Of a stretch of 64,000 bases of DNA, positions 36,539 through 46,956 are shown one piece after another. The notes under the pieces are model-generated. The model was not told the DNA's origin. It made no database searches and worked only from the letters and a program-made list of their open reading frames with translations. A program made the translations under genes and the position numbers. Numbering within the stretch: the stretch's first letter is position 1; each line of letters starts with the position of its first letter. The stretch comes from Mycolicibacterium sp. lyk4-40-TYG-92 (GTDB lineage: Bacteria > Actinomycetota > Actinomycetes > Mycobacteriales > Mycobacteriaceae), in contig NZ_JARVRX010000017.1 of assembly GCF_030209435.1 (NCBI RefSeq), positions 62,001-126,000 of the forward strand. The letters are read 5' to 3'.

Positions 36539-38457
36539 TTGTACTTGCGCTTGCCCTCGCCTCGACCTTCGCTGTGGCCGCCGCGGCGATCGTCGTCACG
36601 GCCACGGCCTTTGTACGGCCCACGATCTTGACGGCCACCGCGATCGGAGTACGAACCCCGGTCCGAGCCGCGGTCGGGGCGCCCGCCACGATCCTGGTAA
36701 CCGCCGGATTGCCCGCCCTTGTCCAGCTCCAGGTGGATCAACTGGCCCGAAATGCGGGTGCTCTCAAGCTTTTTGAGCGTGTCCTTGCTCAGTTTGGCAG
36801 GCAGCTCGACCAGCGAGTGGTCGACGCGGATGCTGATGTGCCCGAAGTCGCTGCGGTTGAGGCCACCCTCGTTGGCGATGGCACCCACGATGGCACCCGG
36901 CATCACCTTGTGCCGCTTGCCCACGGAGATGCGGTAGGTGGCCAGATCCTCGCGCGTCGACCGGGGCTTGCGCTCGCGGTCGCCACGGTCGCCGCGATCA
37001 TCGCGATCCCGGTCCGTGCGCTCGCGCCGCTTCTCCGGCGGCGGCTCCTTCATTAGGAACTCTTCGCCGCCCTGGGTCAGCGCCGCCAACGCCGCCGCGA
37101 CGTCGGCCATCGGCACATTGTTGTCGCGTTCGTAGTCCTCGATCAGCCTGCGGAACAACTCGATGCCGGGCGCATTGAGGGCATCAGTGATCGAATCTTG
37201 GAACTTCGATACGCGTTGCGCGTTGACGTCGTCGACCGAGGGCAGCTGGGACTCGATGAGCTTCTTACGCGTAACGCGCTCGATCGAGTTGAGCAGATGC
37301 CGTTCCCGCGGGGTGACGAACAGCAACGCGGTGCCCGACCGACCCGCGCGGCCGGTACGCCCGATGCGGTGCACGTAGGACTCGGGGTCGTGCGGGATGT
37401 CGTAGTTCAGCACGTGCGAGATGCGTTCGACGTCCAGGCCGCGGGCCGCCACGTCGGTGGCGATCAGGATGTCGATCGAGCCGTCCTTGAGGCCGTTGAT
37501 CGTGCGCTCACGGACCGCCTGCGGAATGTCACCGTTGATCGCGGCCGCGGAAAAGCCACGGGCCCTCAGCTTTTCGGCGACTTCCTCGGTGGCCTGCTTG
37601 GTCCGGACGAAGACGATCATCGCCTCGAACGGCTCGACCTCGAGCAGCCGGGTGATGGCGTCCATCTTGCGCGCGCCGGCCACCTGGATGTAGCGCTGCG
37701 TGATGTTCTCGGCGGTCTGCGCCTTGGCCTTGATGGTCACCTCGACCGGGTCGTGCAGGTACTTCGAGGTGATCTTCTTGATGGCCGGCGGCATGGTGGC
37801 CGAGAACAGCGCGACCTGCTTGTACTCCGGGGTGTCCGCCAGGATGCGCTCGACGTCCTCGGCGAAGCCCATCTGCAGCATCTCGTCGGCCTCGTCGAGC
37901 ACCAGGTAGTCCAGGTGCGAGAGGTTCAGGCTGCCCTTGCTCAGGTGATCGATGACCCGGCCCGGGGTGCCCACCACGACCTGGGCGCCGCGCTTGAGGC
38001 CGGCCAGCTGCGGCGTGTAGGACGACCCGCCGTAGATCGCCAGCACGTTGACGTTCAGGTGCGCGCCGTACTTGCCGAACGCCTCGGCCACCTGCAAGGC
38101 GAGCTCGCGAGTCGGCGCCAGCACCAGACACTGGGTGTTACGGCTGGTGGGGTCGATCTTGGACAGCACCGGAACCGCGAACGCGGCGGTCTTGCCGGTG
38201 CCGGTCTGGGCGAGACCGACGACGTCGGATCCGCTCAGCATCGCGGGAATGGTCGCGGCCTGGATGGGCGAGGGTGACTCGTATCCGACGTCGGTCAGCG
38301 CGCGCAGCACCTCCGGGCGGATGTTCAGGTCGGCGAAGGTGACCTCGGCGTCGGCGGAGGTTTCAGAAGTGACCTCGGCGCTGGACTCAGCGGAGGTTTC
38401 AGAAGTGGTGTTGCTGCCGCCCGAATCCGGGTCGGTCTCGGGTGAAGACGTCGTCAT
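36535..38457 (-). CDS. deaD: DEAD-box ATP-dependent RNA helicase DeaD/CsdA
   Basis: 640 residues. Ser/Thr/Glu-rich N-tail, Q motif, Walker A AQTGTGKT (83-90), PTRELA, GG, TPGR, VLDEADEM, FSATMP, then HRIGRTGRAGR in RecA lobe 2. A DbpA-type RNA-binding domain follows (YRISVGKRHKVMPGAIVGAI near 515-535). The C-terminus is an Arg/Gly/Asp-rich disordered tail ending KRKYK. The enzyme unwinds structured RNA in ribosome assembly and mRNA decay, often in the cold. It corresponds to Rv1253. Confidence 0.93.
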   Translation of the reverse strand: MTTSSPETDPDSGGSNTTSETSAESSAEVTSETSADAEVTFADLNIRPEVLRALTDVGYESPSPIQAATIPAMLSGSDVVGLAQTGTGKTAAFAVPVLSKIDPTSRNTQCLVLAPTRELALQVAEAFGKYGAHLNVNVLAIYGGSSYTPQLAGLKRGAQVVVGTPGRVIDHLSKGSLNLSHLDYLVLDEADEMLQMGFAEDVERILADTPEYKQVALFSATMPPAIKKITSKYLHDPVEVTIKAKAQTAENITQRYIQVAGARKMDAITRLLEVEPFEAMIVFVRTKQATEEVAEKLRARGFSAAAINGDIPQAVRERTINGLKDGSIDILIATDVAARGLDVERISHVLNYDIPHDPESYVHRIGRTGRAGRSGTALLFVTPRERHLLNSIERVTRKKLIESQLPSVDDVNAQRVSKFQDSITDALNAPGIELFRRLIEDYERDNNVPMADVAAALAALTQGGEEFLMKEPPPEKRRERTDRDRDDRGDRGDRERKPRSTREDLATYRISVGKRHKVMPGAIVGAIANEGGLNRSDFGHISIRVDHSLVELPAKLSKDTLKKLESTRISGQLIHLELDKGGQSGGYQDRGGRPDRGSDRGSYSDRGGRQDRGPYKGRGRDDDRRGGHSEGRGEGKRKYK

Positions 38458-38532
38458 TATGCAAGGAGTCTAGAGGGTTATCAGGCCAGGTACGCCCAGC
38501 ATGGCCGACCGGCCTCGGCCTCGTCCGCCTTA

Positions 38533-38538
38533 TAGGGT
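38533..38538 (+). promoter_or_regulatory. -10 element for lprE (leaderless)
   Basis: TAGGGT, preceded by TA to give TATAGGGT, then six bases to the GTG at 38545. This favours 38545 over the internal ATG at 38569. Inferred from spacing. Confidence 0.5.
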
Positions 38539-38544
38539 GGCCGG

Positions 38545-39108
38545 GTGCGCTGCGCCGAACCGAAACTGATGACGATCGCGGTGGCCGCACTCGCTGCGGC
38601 AAGCCTGTCCGCCTGCGGGTCGGGCGACTCGACCGCCTCCAAAACTCCCGATCCGACCGCGCCGGCCGCTGCCAAGAAATCCGCCGCGCCGACCGTCGTC
38701 GCAGGTCCGAAGACCAGCGCGGCGCCGGCCGATCCCTGCGCCGTCAGTCTCACGGCCCCCGATATCGCGAAGGCGGTGTCGACGCTGCCGGCCGACCCAC
38801 GGAGCAAGCAGGGCTGGAGCCCCGAGCCGCTGGCCGGGAACTACAACCAGTGCGCGCCACTGTCGGTGGTGATTGTGAAAGCGAACACCAACGCCGAGCA
38901 GCCGAACACCCGCGCCGTCATGTTTCACCTGGGCCAATTGATCCCGACCGGCGTGCCCGACACGTACGGGTTCAACGGCATCGACCTCGCCCAGACCACC
39001 GGCGACACCGTCGCGCTGAGCTACACCAACCCGGCCAGCGGGCTCAAGAGCATCGTGCGGTTCCACTGGAACGGCAACGGTGTCGAGCTGATCGGCAACA
39101 CGCACTAG
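38545..39108 (+). CDS. lprE: lipoprotein LprE
   Basis: 187 residues. The signal peptide runs [20 protein letters not shown] to lipobox LSAC (Cys about 24), then a Pro/Ala/Thr/Lys linker and a compact domain: [20 protein letters not shown] and [30 protein letters not shown] is the conserved core shared with LprE of M. tuberculosis (Rv1252c). Anchored on the outer face of the plasma membrane; molecular role unclear. It is divergent from deaD and convergent with the DUF2200 gene, sharing CTAG. Confidence 0.85.
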   Translation: MRCAEPKLMTIAVAALAAASLSACGSGDSTASKTPDPTAPAAAKKSAAPTVVAGPKTSAAPADPCAVSLTAPDIAKAVSTLPADPRSKQGWSPEPLAGNYNQCAPLSVVIVKANTNAEQPNTRAVMFHLGQLIPTGVPDTYGFNGIDLAQTTGDTVALSYTNPASGLKSIVRFHWNGNGVELIGNTH

Positions 39109-39446
39109 GTGCGCAGCACCTTCTCCATGGCCTTGCCCTTGGCCAGCTCGTCGACCAGCTTGTCCAGGTAGCGGATTTTCCGCATCAGCGGGTCCGCGAC
39201 GTTCTCGACGCGGACGCCGCACACCAGCCCGGTGATGAGCGCGGCGTTCGGGTTCAGCTTCGCCGCGGCGAAGAAGTCCTCGAACGTCGTCTCTGCTTTC
39301 AGGTGCTCGGCCAGAGTGGCCTGGTCGAAGCCGGTGAGCCAGCTGATGACCTGGTCGAGTTCGGCGGTGGTGCGCCCCTTCTTCTCCACCTTGTTGACGT
39401 AGTGGGGATAGACCGACGCGACGCTCGTGGTGAAAATCCTGCTCAC
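39105..39446 (-). CDS. DUF2200 domain-containing protein
   Basis: 113 residues from the GTG at 39446 ([20 protein letters not shown]), the usual family start. It continues [20 protein letters not shown] and ends [20 protein letters not shown] then KAMEKVLRT. Whole-length match to DUF2200, a small widespread soluble family without assigned function. It is divergent from the nuclease/helicase gene across 50 bases. Confidence 0.88.
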   Translation of the reverse strand: MSRIFTTSVASVYPHYVNKVEKKGRTTAELDQVISWLTGFDQATLAEHLKAETTFEDFFAAAKLNPNAALITGLVCGVRVENVADPLMRKIRYLDKLVDELAKGKAMEKVLRT

Positions 39447-39484
39447 TCCAGCCACGGTAACCCCGGTCTGTCGGCGGGCTGCCA

Positions 39485-39490
39485 TATGGT
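39485..39490 (+). promoter_or_regulatory. -10 element for the nuclease/helicase operon (leaderless)
   Basis: TATGGT followed by six bases and the GTG at 39497. No Shine-Dalgarno sequence. Inferred from spacing. Confidence 0.45.
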
Positions 39491-39496
39491 GACGAC

Positions 39497-42400
39497 GTGT
39501 TCCTCAGTCCGACCGATCACGCTGCGCCGGTCATCTACAGCGCATCGGATCTCGCGGCCGCGGCGCGCTGCGAGTACGCGCTGCTGCGCCGGTTCGACGG
39601 GCTGCTGGGCTGGGGGCCGAAGGCCACCGTCGACGACGATCTGCTGGCCCGCACTGCCGAACTGGGCGACGCGCACGAGCAGCGGCATCTGGAGCAGCTG
39701 CAGGAGGCGTCCGGGGACAACGTCACCATGATCGGCCGGCCGCGGCCGTACACCGTGGCCGGGCTGATCGGCGCGGCCGAAGCGACGAAGGCGGCCGTCG
39801 ACCGTCGGGAGCCGGTGATCTATCAAGCCGCGATGTTCGACGGCCGCTTCCTCGGTTTCGCGGACTTCCTGATCCTGGAGGACGGCCGGTACCGCCTGCG
39901 GGACACCAAGCTGGCCCGCTCGGTGAAAGTCGAGGCGCTGCTGCAATTGGCGGCGTACGCCGACGCACTGGAACAGGCCGGCGTGCCGGTGGCGCCCGAG
40001 GTGGACCTGGTGCTCGGCGACGGCACCATCGCCAGTTATCCGGTGGCCGAACTACTTCCGGTCTACCTGCCGCGGCGGGCAGCGCTGCAGCGACTGCTCG
40101 ACACGCACCGGGCCGGTGGGGCTCCGGTGTCCTGGGAGACGCCTGAGTTGCGGGCCTGCCACCAATGCGAGGACTGCGAGGTCGAGGTCCGCGAACGCGA
40201 CGATCTGCTGCTGGTGGCCGGCATGCGGGTGAGCCAGCGGGCCCGGCTGCTCGACGCCGGGATCACCACCATGCACGAGCTGGCCGAGTACGCCGGCGCG
40301 GTGCCGGGGCTCTCGTCGCGCATCGTGGCGAACCTCGTCGGCCAGGCGCGGCTGCAGGTCGCGCCCCCGATCGACGACAAGCCACAGTTCGAGGTCATCG
40401 ACGCACAGCCGCTCACCGCGCTGCCCGAACCCGACCGCGGCGACCTGTTCTTCGACTACGAAGGCGACCCGCTGTGGACCGAGAACGGCCGGGACTGGGG
40501 CCTGGAATACCTCTGGGGCACCCTGACCGCGACCGGGCAGTTTCACCCGTTGTGGGCGCACGACCGCGCCAGTGAACGCCAGGCCCTCATCGATTTCCTG
40601 GCACTGGTCCGCAAGCAACGCAAGCGCTACCCGAACATGCACATCTATCACTACGCGGCCTATGAGAAGAGCACGCTGCTGCGGCTGTCCGGGCGCTACG
40701 GTGTCGGTGAGGCCGAGGTGGACGAGTTGCTGCGCAACGGCGTGCTGGTGGACCTTCTGCCGTTGGTACGCAAGAGCATTCGGGTCGGCACCGAGAGCTA
40801 CAGCATCAAGTACCTGGAGCCGCTGTACATGGGCGGCGAGTTGCGCGACGGCGACGTCACCAAGGCCACCGACTCGATCACCGAATACGCGCGCTACACC
40901 GACCTCGAGGCCGCCGGGCAGCACGAAGAAGCGGCGACGGTCCTCAAGCAGATCGAGAACTACAACCACTACGACTGCCGCTCCACGCTGCGGCTGCGCG
41001 AGTGGCTGCTCGGGGTGGCCTGGGCCGAGGGCATCGCGCCACGCGGACCGGCGAGCGGCGGGCCCGCGCAACCCGAGACGGCGGTGCTCGCCGACGACGC
41101 GACACAGCGCGCGCTGGCGAAGTACGCGGGCGACGGCACCGCGGCACGCTCGGACAAGCAGCAGGCCGTCGCCATGATCGCGGCCGCCCGTGGGTACCAC
41201 CAGCGCGAGGAGAAGCCGTTCTGGTGGGAGCATTTCGACCGGCTCAACAATCCGGTCGACGAATGGGCCGACTGCACAGACGTTTTCGTGTCGACGGCGA
41301 CCCCGCACGTCGCCGTCGACTGGAACATACCGCCCAAGGCCCGCAAGCCGCAGCGCCAGGTACTGCTGCGCGGTGAGATCGCCGCCGGTTCGATCCCGCC
41401 CGGCGCCGAGGTGTTCGCCCTCTACGAGCCGCCCTCTCCGCCAGGCCTTTCCGACGATCCCGATGTCCGCGCCGCCGGTACCGCGAAGGTATTGGACTGC
41501 AACGAGGACGGCACCGAGGTGCTGATCATGCACCGCACCGGCAAGGACGGCGACCAGTTCGCGCAGCTGCCTTTCGCCCTGACGCCGGGTCCGCCGCCGA
41601 ACACCAAACCGCTGCGGAATTCGATCGAGACGACGGCCGGCGTGGTCGCCGCCGGGTTGCCGTCGTTGCCGCCCGATGCCGCGCTCGACATTCTGCTGCG
41701 GTCCGCCCCGCGCACCCGGTCCGCGGGTCCGCTCCCCCGCACCGGTGACACGGCGCGGGACATCGTTGCCGCCCTGCGGGATTTGGACTCGTCGTACCTT
41801 GCGGTGCACGGGCCGCCGGGCACCGGCAAGACCTACACCGCCTCGAAGGTCATCGCCGACCTGGTCAACCAGAACCACTGGCGCATCGGCGTGGTGGCGC
41901 AGTCGCACGCCGTCGTGGAGAACGTCCTCAGCAGCGTGGTCAAGGCCGGCGTCGACGGCCGGGTGGTCGGCAAGAAGCGTGCCCCCGCGGACGCGCCGTT
42001 CGCCGACGTGCCGGACAACCAGTACGCGCGATTCATCGAGGACAGCAGCGGCTGTGTGATCGGCGGCACCGCTTGGGATTTCGCCAATGACGGCCGGGTC
42101 CCGCGCGGCTGCCTAGATCTGCTCGTCATCGAGGAGGCCGGCCAGTTCAGCCTGGCCAACACCGTCGCCGTCGCGCCGGCCGCGAGCAATCTGCTGCTGC
42201 TCGGCGATCCGCAGCAGCTGCCGCAGGTGAGCCAGGGCACCCATCCCGAGCCCGTGGACGAGTCGGCCCTGAGCTGGCTGGTCGAGGGCCGGCACACCCT
42301 GCCCGCCGAACGCGGCTACTTCCTGGACGTGTCGTACCGGATGCACCCCGCGGTGTGCGCGCCGGTATCGGCCCTGTCATACGACAACCGGCTGCTGTCC

Positions 42401-42922
42401 GCCGAAAGTGTCAGCGGCGCACGGCAACTGGCCGGGGTCGAACCCGGCGTGCACCTGCTGACCGTCGACCATGAGGGCAACGCGACCGAGAGTCGTGAAG
42501 AGGCCGAGGCGATCGTCACCGCCATCGCCGGCCTGGTCGGTCGGGAGTGGACCGACGAGGATGGCACGAAAACCCTTGGACCCGAAGATGTTCTGATCGT
42601 GGCGCCATACAACGCGCAGGTGGTACTCCTGCGCGACCAAATGGACGCGGCCGGCTACGGCGACGTCCAGGTCGGCACCGTCGACAAGTTCCAGGGGCGG
42701 CAGGCACCCGTGGTCTTCGTCTCGATGACGGCGTCGTCCATCGCCGAGGTCCCCCGCGGAATGGGTTTTCTGCTGAATCGCAACCGGCTCAACGTGGCGA
42801 TCAGCCGCGCGAAGTACGCCGCCTACGTGGTGCGCTCGAGGTACTTGACCGACTATCTGCCGTCGACCCCGGACGGGATGATCGAACTGGGCGCGTTCCT
42901 GTCGGTGACGGGGGCGCAATGA
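39497..42922 (+). CDS. TM0106-family RecB-like nuclease fused to SF1 helicase (Rv1251c-type)
   Basis: 1141 residues. N-terminal RecB-type nuclease region (about 1-240) with [20 protein letters not shown] and a cysteine cluster [13 protein letters not shown] near 217. A DnaQ/RNase H-like exonuclease domain follows ([12 protein letters not shown] near 315, [28 protein letters not shown]). The C-terminal superfamily 1 helicase has Walker [16 protein letters not shown] near 775, [51 protein letters not shown] and NVAISRAK. It resembles the TM0106-helicase fusions of DNA repair or defence contexts. It is coupled to the next gene as ATGA. Confidence 0.88.
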   Translation: MFLSPTDHAAPVIYSASDLAAAARCEYALLRRFDGLLGWGPKATVDDDLLARTAELGDAHEQRHLEQLQEASGDNVTMIGRPRPYTVAGLIGAAEATKAAVDRREPVIYQAAMFDGRFLGFADFLILEDGRYRLRDTKLARSVKVEALLQLAAYADALEQAGVPVAPEVDLVLGDGTIASYPVAELLPVYLPRRAALQRLLDTHRAGGAPVSWETPELRACHQCEDCEVEVRERDDLLLVAGMRVSQRARLLDAGITTMHELAEYAGAVPGLSSRIVANLVGQARLQVAPPIDDKPQFEVIDAQPLTALPEPDRGDLFFDYEGDPLWTENGRDWGLEYLWGTLTATGQFHPLWAHDRASERQALIDFLALVRKQRKRYPNMHIYHYAAYEKSTLLRLSGRYGVGEAEVDELLRNGVLVDLLPLVRKSIRVGTESYSIKYLEPLYMGGELRDGDVTKATDSITEYARYTDLEAAGQHEEAATVLKQIENYNHYDCRSTLRLREWLLGVAWAEGIAPRGPASGGPAQPETAVLADDATQRALAKYAGDGTAARSDKQQAVAMIAAARGYHQREEKPFWWEHFDRLNNPVDEWADCTDVFVSTATPHVAVDWNIPPKARKPQRQVLLRGEIAAGSIPPGAEVFALYEPPSPPGLSDDPDVRAAGTAKVLDCNEDGTEVLIMHRTGKDGDQFAQLPFALTPGPPPNTKPLRNSIETTAGVVAAGLPSLPPDAALDILLRSAPRTRSAGPLPRTGDTARDIVAALRDLDSSYLAVHGPPGTGKTYTASKVIADLVNQNHWRIGVVAQSHAVVENVLSSVVKAGVDGRVVGKKRAPADAPFADVPDNQYARFIEDSSGCVIGGTAWDFANDGRVPRGCLDLLVIEEAGQFSLANTVAVAPAASNLLLLGDPQQLPQVSQGTHPEPVDESALSWLVEGRHTLPAERGYFLDVSYRMHPAVCAPVSALSYDNRLLSAESVSGARQLAGVEPGVHLLTVDHEGNATESREEAEAIVTAIAGLVGREWTDEDGTKTLGPEDVLIVAPYNAQVVLLRDQMDAAGYGDVQVGTVDKFQGRQAPVVFVSMTASSIAEVPRGMGFLLNRNRLNVAISRAKYAAYVVRSRYLTDYLPSTPDGMIELGAFLSVTGAQ

Positions 42923-44271
42923 CGCTCCTCGCCCAGCTGGCCGAGATCGTCGGGGCGGCCTATGTCACCACCGATCCCGACGTCCTCGCCGGCCGGGTCG
43001 TCGACCACACCGGCCGCTATCACGGCCGGGCTCAAGCGCTGGTCCGCCCGGGCAGTGACGAGGAAGTCGCGGCCGCACTCCGCGCGTGCCGCGACGCGGG
43101 CGCCTACGTCACGGTGCAGGGCGGGCGGACGTCGTTGGTCGCCGGCACCGTCCCCGAGCACGACGACATCCTGCTGTCCACCGAACGACTGTCGGCGGTC
43201 GGCGCCGTGGACACCGCGGAACGGCGCATCCGGGTCGGCGCCGGAACCACGTGCGCCGCAGTGCAACACGCTGCCGCGGCGGCGGGGCTGGTGTTCGGGG
43301 TCGATCTGGCGTCGCGTGACTCGGCGACCGTCGGCGGTATGGCGTCGACCAACGCAGGCGGACTGCGTACCGTGCGCTACGGCAATATGCGTGAGCAGAT
43401 TCTGGGCCTCGACGTCGCAATGCCGGACGGCTCGGTGGTGCGCCGGCACAGTCAGGTACGGAGCGACAACACCGGTTACGACCTGACCGCGCTATTCGTG
43501 GGCGCGGAAGGCACGCTCGGGGTGATCACCGGACTCGACCTTCGGCTGTATCCGGCTGCGCCGCACCGGGTTACCGCGGTGGCCGGCTTCGACGATCTGG
43601 ATGCCCTGATCGCTACCGGCCGCCGGTTCCGGGATACGCGCGGCATCGCCGCACTCGAGCTCATCGACTCGCGCGGCAGTGATCTGACCGCCGAACATCT
43701 GGGAGTCACCGCGCCGGTGGACGGAGCCTGGCAGCTGCTCATCGAGATGGCAGGCGACACCGATCAGACCGAGCTGCTCGCCGCCGCACTGGAGGATGCC
43801 GAGCTGGTCGGCGAACCCGCAGTGGGCATGGACACCAGCGCATCTCAGCGACTCTGGCAGGTGCGCGAATCGATCGGCGAAATCCTGGGCTGGTACGGGC
43901 CACCACTGAAATTCGATGTGTCGCTGCCGCTTTCGTCCATAACCGGGTTCGCCGACCGCGCCGTCCACCTGGTCGCCGAGCACGCACCCGAGGCCATCCC
44001 CGTCCTGTTCGGCCACGTCGGCGAGGGCAACCTGCATCTGAACCTGGTGCGCTGCAACGTCTCCGGCGAAACCGAACGCACGCTCTACACCGCGATGATG
44101 GCGCTGATCGCCCACTGCGGCGGCAACGTCAGCTCCGAACACGGCGTCGGCACCCGCAAGCGCGACTACCTGACCATGTCGCGCACCGACGCCGACATCG
44201 CGGCCATGCGCACGGTGAAGGCGGCGTTCGACCCGACCGGTTACCTCAATGCCGCGGTGCTGTTCCGCTGA
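42919..44271 (+). CDS. FAD-binding oxidase, GlcD/D-2-hydroxyglutarate dehydrogenase-like
   Basis: 450 residues from the ATG at 42919, overlapping the helicase stop as ATGA. FAD domain: VTVQGGRTSLVAGTVPEHDD near 66, GMASTNAGGLRTVRYGNMRE near 140 and TALFVGAEGTLGVITGLDL. C-terminal metal/substrate motifs: PVLFGHVGEGNLHLNLV near 364 and GGNVSSEHGVGTRKRDYL near 401. It is a second 2-hydroxyacid oxidoreductase in the window, only distantly similar to the one at 30317. The coupling to a DNA helicase has no obvious metabolic reason. Confidence 0.88.
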   Translation: MTLLAQLAEIVGAAYVTTDPDVLAGRVVDHTGRYHGRAQALVRPGSDEEVAAALRACRDAGAYVTVQGGRTSLVAGTVPEHDDILLSTERLSAVGAVDTAERRIRVGAGTTCAAVQHAAAAAGLVFGVDLASRDSATVGGMASTNAGGLRTVRYGNMREQILGLDVAMPDGSVVRRHSQVRSDNTGYDLTALFVGAEGTLGVITGLDLRLYPAAPHRVTAVAGFDDLDALIATGRRFRDTRGIAALELIDSRGSDLTAEHLGVTAPVDGAWQLLIEMAGDTDQTELLAAALEDAELVGEPAVGMDTSASQRLWQVRESIGEILGWYGPPLKFDVSLPLSSITGFADRAVHLVAEHAPEAIPVLFGHVGEGNLHLNLVRCNVSGETERTLYTAMMALIAHCGGNVSSEHGVGTRKRDYLTMSRTDADIAAMRTVKAAFDPTGYLNAAVLFR

Positions 44272-44301
44272 CCCCGTTCCACTTCGGGCGGTAGCGTCGA
44301 T

Positions 44302-44913
44302 ATGGTGCGCCGATACGCCATGGTGGTTGCCCTCACGTTGCCCCTGCTCGCGATGACCTCGGCACCTGCCGGCCAGGCCACGCCGTCGTGCGCCGCTCCC
44401 GATCCGAGCCGCGCGCCCGCGCTCATCACCGGGTTCGACGGCTACGCCGCGGTGAACCTCTGCGACTACGCCGGGCCCAAGCACTACGGCTGGTCGTCGT
44501 ACCGCTTCAAGACCGCCGGCGACGTGCACTGCGAGCTGTACGACGGACCGAACTCGTGGCAGTACTACTCGAGCATCACGTGCTGGGGACAGCTTCCAGG
44601 CGTGCCGGCGGGCGTGACCCAGGTGGAGGTCGCGGCCGGCAGCGCGGCGAGCTACGGCCAGGCGGACCTGAAGCAGAAGGAAACGCAGGACGGCGGGGTG
44701 CCTGTCGACCCGGCCAGTTACCGGGAGCTCGCCCCTGGCCAGAAGATCGCCGTCCCCGGCGCCAAAGGGTCCGTCGACGAGAACGATGAGGTGTGCGCGA
44801 CGGCCGGCGACGGAGCTCTCACCTGCGAGATCCAGAATCCCGGCGAGGCCTGGGGCCAGGACAGGAAGACCCACGGATTCGTGTTGTCGGCGCAGGGCAG
44901 TCGGGTCTACTGA
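44302..44913 (+). CDS. exported protein of unknown function, 203 aa
   Basis: A Sec signal peptide MVRRYAMVVALTLPLLAMTS with cleavage near PAGQATP (about 27). The mature part has four cysteines (PSCAAP, VNLCDYAGP, DVHCELYDG, SITCWGQL) plus a late pair (DEVCATAG, LTCEIQNPG), suggesting disulfides. It is rich in Tyr/Gly with no enzyme motif I recognise. It resembles small secreted mycobacterial proteins. A TAGCGT hexamer is four bases before the ATG. A hairpin lies downstream. Confidence 0.7.
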   Translation: MVRRYAMVVALTLPLLAMTSAPAGQATPSCAAPDPSRAPALITGFDGYAAVNLCDYAGPKHYGWSSYRFKTAGDVHCELYDGPNSWQYYSSITCWGQLPGVPAGVTQVEVAAGSAASYGQADLKQKETQDGGVPVDPASYRELAPGQKIAVPGAKGSVDENDEVCATAGDGALTCEIQNPGEAWGQDRKTHGFVLSAQGSRVY

Positions 44914-44952
44914 GCCGCGGTTGATCGTGGTCCGCCTTGTGTGGCCGCGACA

Positions 44953-44998
44953 GTAACGCCAGGGCGCGGATCGGGGCCGAAAATCGCCCTGTGGTTAC
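44953..44998. terminator. hairpin between convergent secreted-protein and MFS genes
   Basis: Arms GTAAC-gc-CAGGGCG (44953-44966) and CGCCCTG-tg-GTTAC (44985-44998) pair except for a two-base internal mismatch, around an 18-base loop. It sits between stops at 44913 and 45029 and may act on both strands. The rest of the 115-base gap shows nothing recognisable. Confidence 0.55.
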
Positions 44999-45028
44999 GC
45001 TCGCGAGCGGCTGCCACCACGTGCGGCG

Positions 45029-46816
45029 CTACATCGAGTGCAGGCCGTAGACACCCGGCTCGTCGGCCTCGTCGTCTTCCCGGTAGTGCCGGCCCCGGCG
45101 CGGTGGCAAAGGCGCATCGGCCACCACGACCTCCGGGCGACGCGGACCCTGCCAGTGGTCGACGCGCATCGGAATAGGTGAGGTGCGCGGCTCTTCAGGT
45201 TCTTCAGGTTCTTCGGATTGTTCGGACTCGTCGGGTTCGTCGTACCCGTCCCACGGATCGGCATCGTCCACGGCATCGAAGGCGGCGCGGTCGACGGTGT
45301 ACTCGACGTAGTCGTCGTCATCGGGAAAGTAGTTGGGCTCGGCAGGCTCCGGGACCGAACTCCGGGGCCGAACGAACGGCGCGGCCGTGGCCTGGCCGCG
45401 CAGGAACAGCGCGGCGACGACGCCGAACAACGCGACGAACGCCGGTAGCAGCAGCGACTGCGACATCGCGGTCGCGAACGGCTCGTGCAGGAACGGCGGC
45501 AGCGTCACGGCGGCGCCCTCGCCCGCCGGCGGCCGTCCGCCGGCGGGCAGCTCGGCGCTGATCCGGGACGTCATGTAGGCGGCCATGCCGGCGCTGCCGA
45601 GCACCGAGCCGACCTGCCGCGTCGCGTTGTAGACGCCGGAGCCGGCGCCGGCCAGCCGCGGCGGCAGATTTCGGGTGGCGGTCGCCGCCAGCGGCGACCA
45701 GATGAACGCCATGCCGACGCCCATGGCGACGAACGGCAGCACCAGTTGCCACAGCGGCGTGTCCGGGTCCAGCCCGAACGACAACCACGTCAGTCCGATG
45801 GCCAGCGCCGAAAATCCGGACCCGACGATGGGTTGCGGCGGGTAGCGATCGATCAGCTTGCCGACGAGCGGCGCCAGCATCCCGGACACCACCGCCATGG
45901 GCGCGGTGAGCAGCGCCGACTCCGTCGCACTCCGCCCGAGAACGGCCTGGGCGTGGAACATCACCGGCAAGATCATGGCGGTCACGCAGAAGCCGATGGT
46001 GGCCACGGCCACGTTGGACAGGCAGAAGTCGTTGTCGTGGAACACCGTCAGCGGGATCAATGGCTCGTTCGGGTTGACCGACTGCCAATACACGAAGGCG
46101 GCCATGAAGCCCACTCCGGCGAGGATCACCAGCCAGATCCACCAGGCCCAGTCGTGCGTCTGCCCCTCCTGCAGGCCGAACACGATGCCGAACATGCCGA
46201 CACCGGACAGCACCACGCCGAGGACGTCGAACCGGTGCCGCTCGGTCGGCAGCTGCGGCACCAGCACCCAGGCCAGGGCCAGGCCGACGATGCCGATCGG
46301 CACGTTGACGAAGAAGATCCACTGCCAGCCGAGGTGGTCGACCAGCACGCCACCGGCGAGGGGCCCGACCAAAGTCGCCACCCCGGCCGTGGCGCCCCAC
46401 ACGCTCATGGCCGCGCCCCGGTGGTCGGGAGGGAAGATTCGGGTGATGGTGGACAGGGTCTGCGGCGTCAACAGGGCCGCGCCGAGACCCTGCACGACGC
46501 GCGCGGCGATGAGCATCCCGATGCTGCCGGACAAGCCACACCACAACGACGCCAGCGTGAACACCGCCAGGCCGGTCAGGTACAGGTTCCGCGGCCCGAA
46601 GCGGTCACCGAGCCGGCCCGCGACGAGCAGCGGTACCGCATACGCCAACAGATAGGCGCTGGTCACCCAGATGACGCCGTCGTAGTCGGTGCCGAGCTTC
46701 CGCATGATCACGACGTTGGCGACGGCGACGATCGTGGAGTCCACCAGGATCATGAAGAAGCCGAACATCATGGCCCAGAGGGCGTTCCACGGTCGACTGA
46801 CCTGCGCAGTGCTCAC
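45029..46816 (-). CDS. MFS multidrug transporter, DHA2/EmrB-QacA type (Rv1250-type)
   Basis: 595 residues starting at a GTG. Fourteen predicted helices. Motif A between TM2 and TM3 is [16 protein letters not shown], and motif C-like [20 protein letters not shown] identifies a drug-proton antiporter. An early [13 protein letters not shown] contains the D1 motif of DHA2 proteins. After the last helix (about residue 475) comes an acidic cytoplasmic tail of about 115 residues with [10 protein letters not shown] and repeated EEP units. Coupled to proton influx it would export drugs or lipids. Confidence 0.88.
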   Translation of the reverse strand: MSTAQVSRPWNALWAMMFGFFMILVDSTIVAVANVVIMRKLGTDYDGVIWVTSAYLLAYAVPLLVAGRLGDRFGPRNLYLTGLAVFTLASLWCGLSGSIGMLIAARVVQGLGAALLTPQTLSTITRIFPPDHRGAAMSVWGATAGVATLVGPLAGGVLVDHLGWQWIFFVNVPIGIVGLALAWVLVPQLPTERHRFDVLGVVLSGVGMFGIVFGLQEGQTHDWAWWIWLVILAGVGFMAAFVYWQSVNPNEPLIPLTVFHDNDFCLSNVAVATIGFCVTAMILPVMFHAQAVLGRSATESALLTAPMAVVSGMLAPLVGKLIDRYPPQPIVGSGFSALAIGLTWLSFGLDPDTPLWQLVLPFVAMGVGMAFIWSPLAATATRNLPPRLAGAGSGVYNATRQVGSVLGSAGMAAYMTSRISAELPAGGRPPAGEGAAVTLPPFLHEPFATAMSQSLLLPAFVALFGVVAALFLRGQATAAPFVRPRSSVPEPAEPNYFPDDDDYVEYTVDRAAFDAVDDADPWDGYDEPDESEQSEEPEEPEEPRTSPIPMRVDHWQGPRRPEVVVADAPLPPRRGRHYREDDEADEPGVYGLHSM

Positions 46817-46956
46817 CGACGAACTCCGGCGGAAATCAACGTATGCATGCAGTGGGTATCGAATCGGGTGGCCGGCGATGTGCCGGTCTCGACTTCGACG
46901 CTACGGACAGTCGCGGATCCGAACAAGTTCAGCAGTTCGGCGCCGTCACCACGGAC

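Noticed and set aside
40052-41908. Antisense open frame of 618 codons within the nuclease/helicase gene
   Set aside because: Same codon-bias shadow effect; the plus-strand product has clear helicase motifs throughout.
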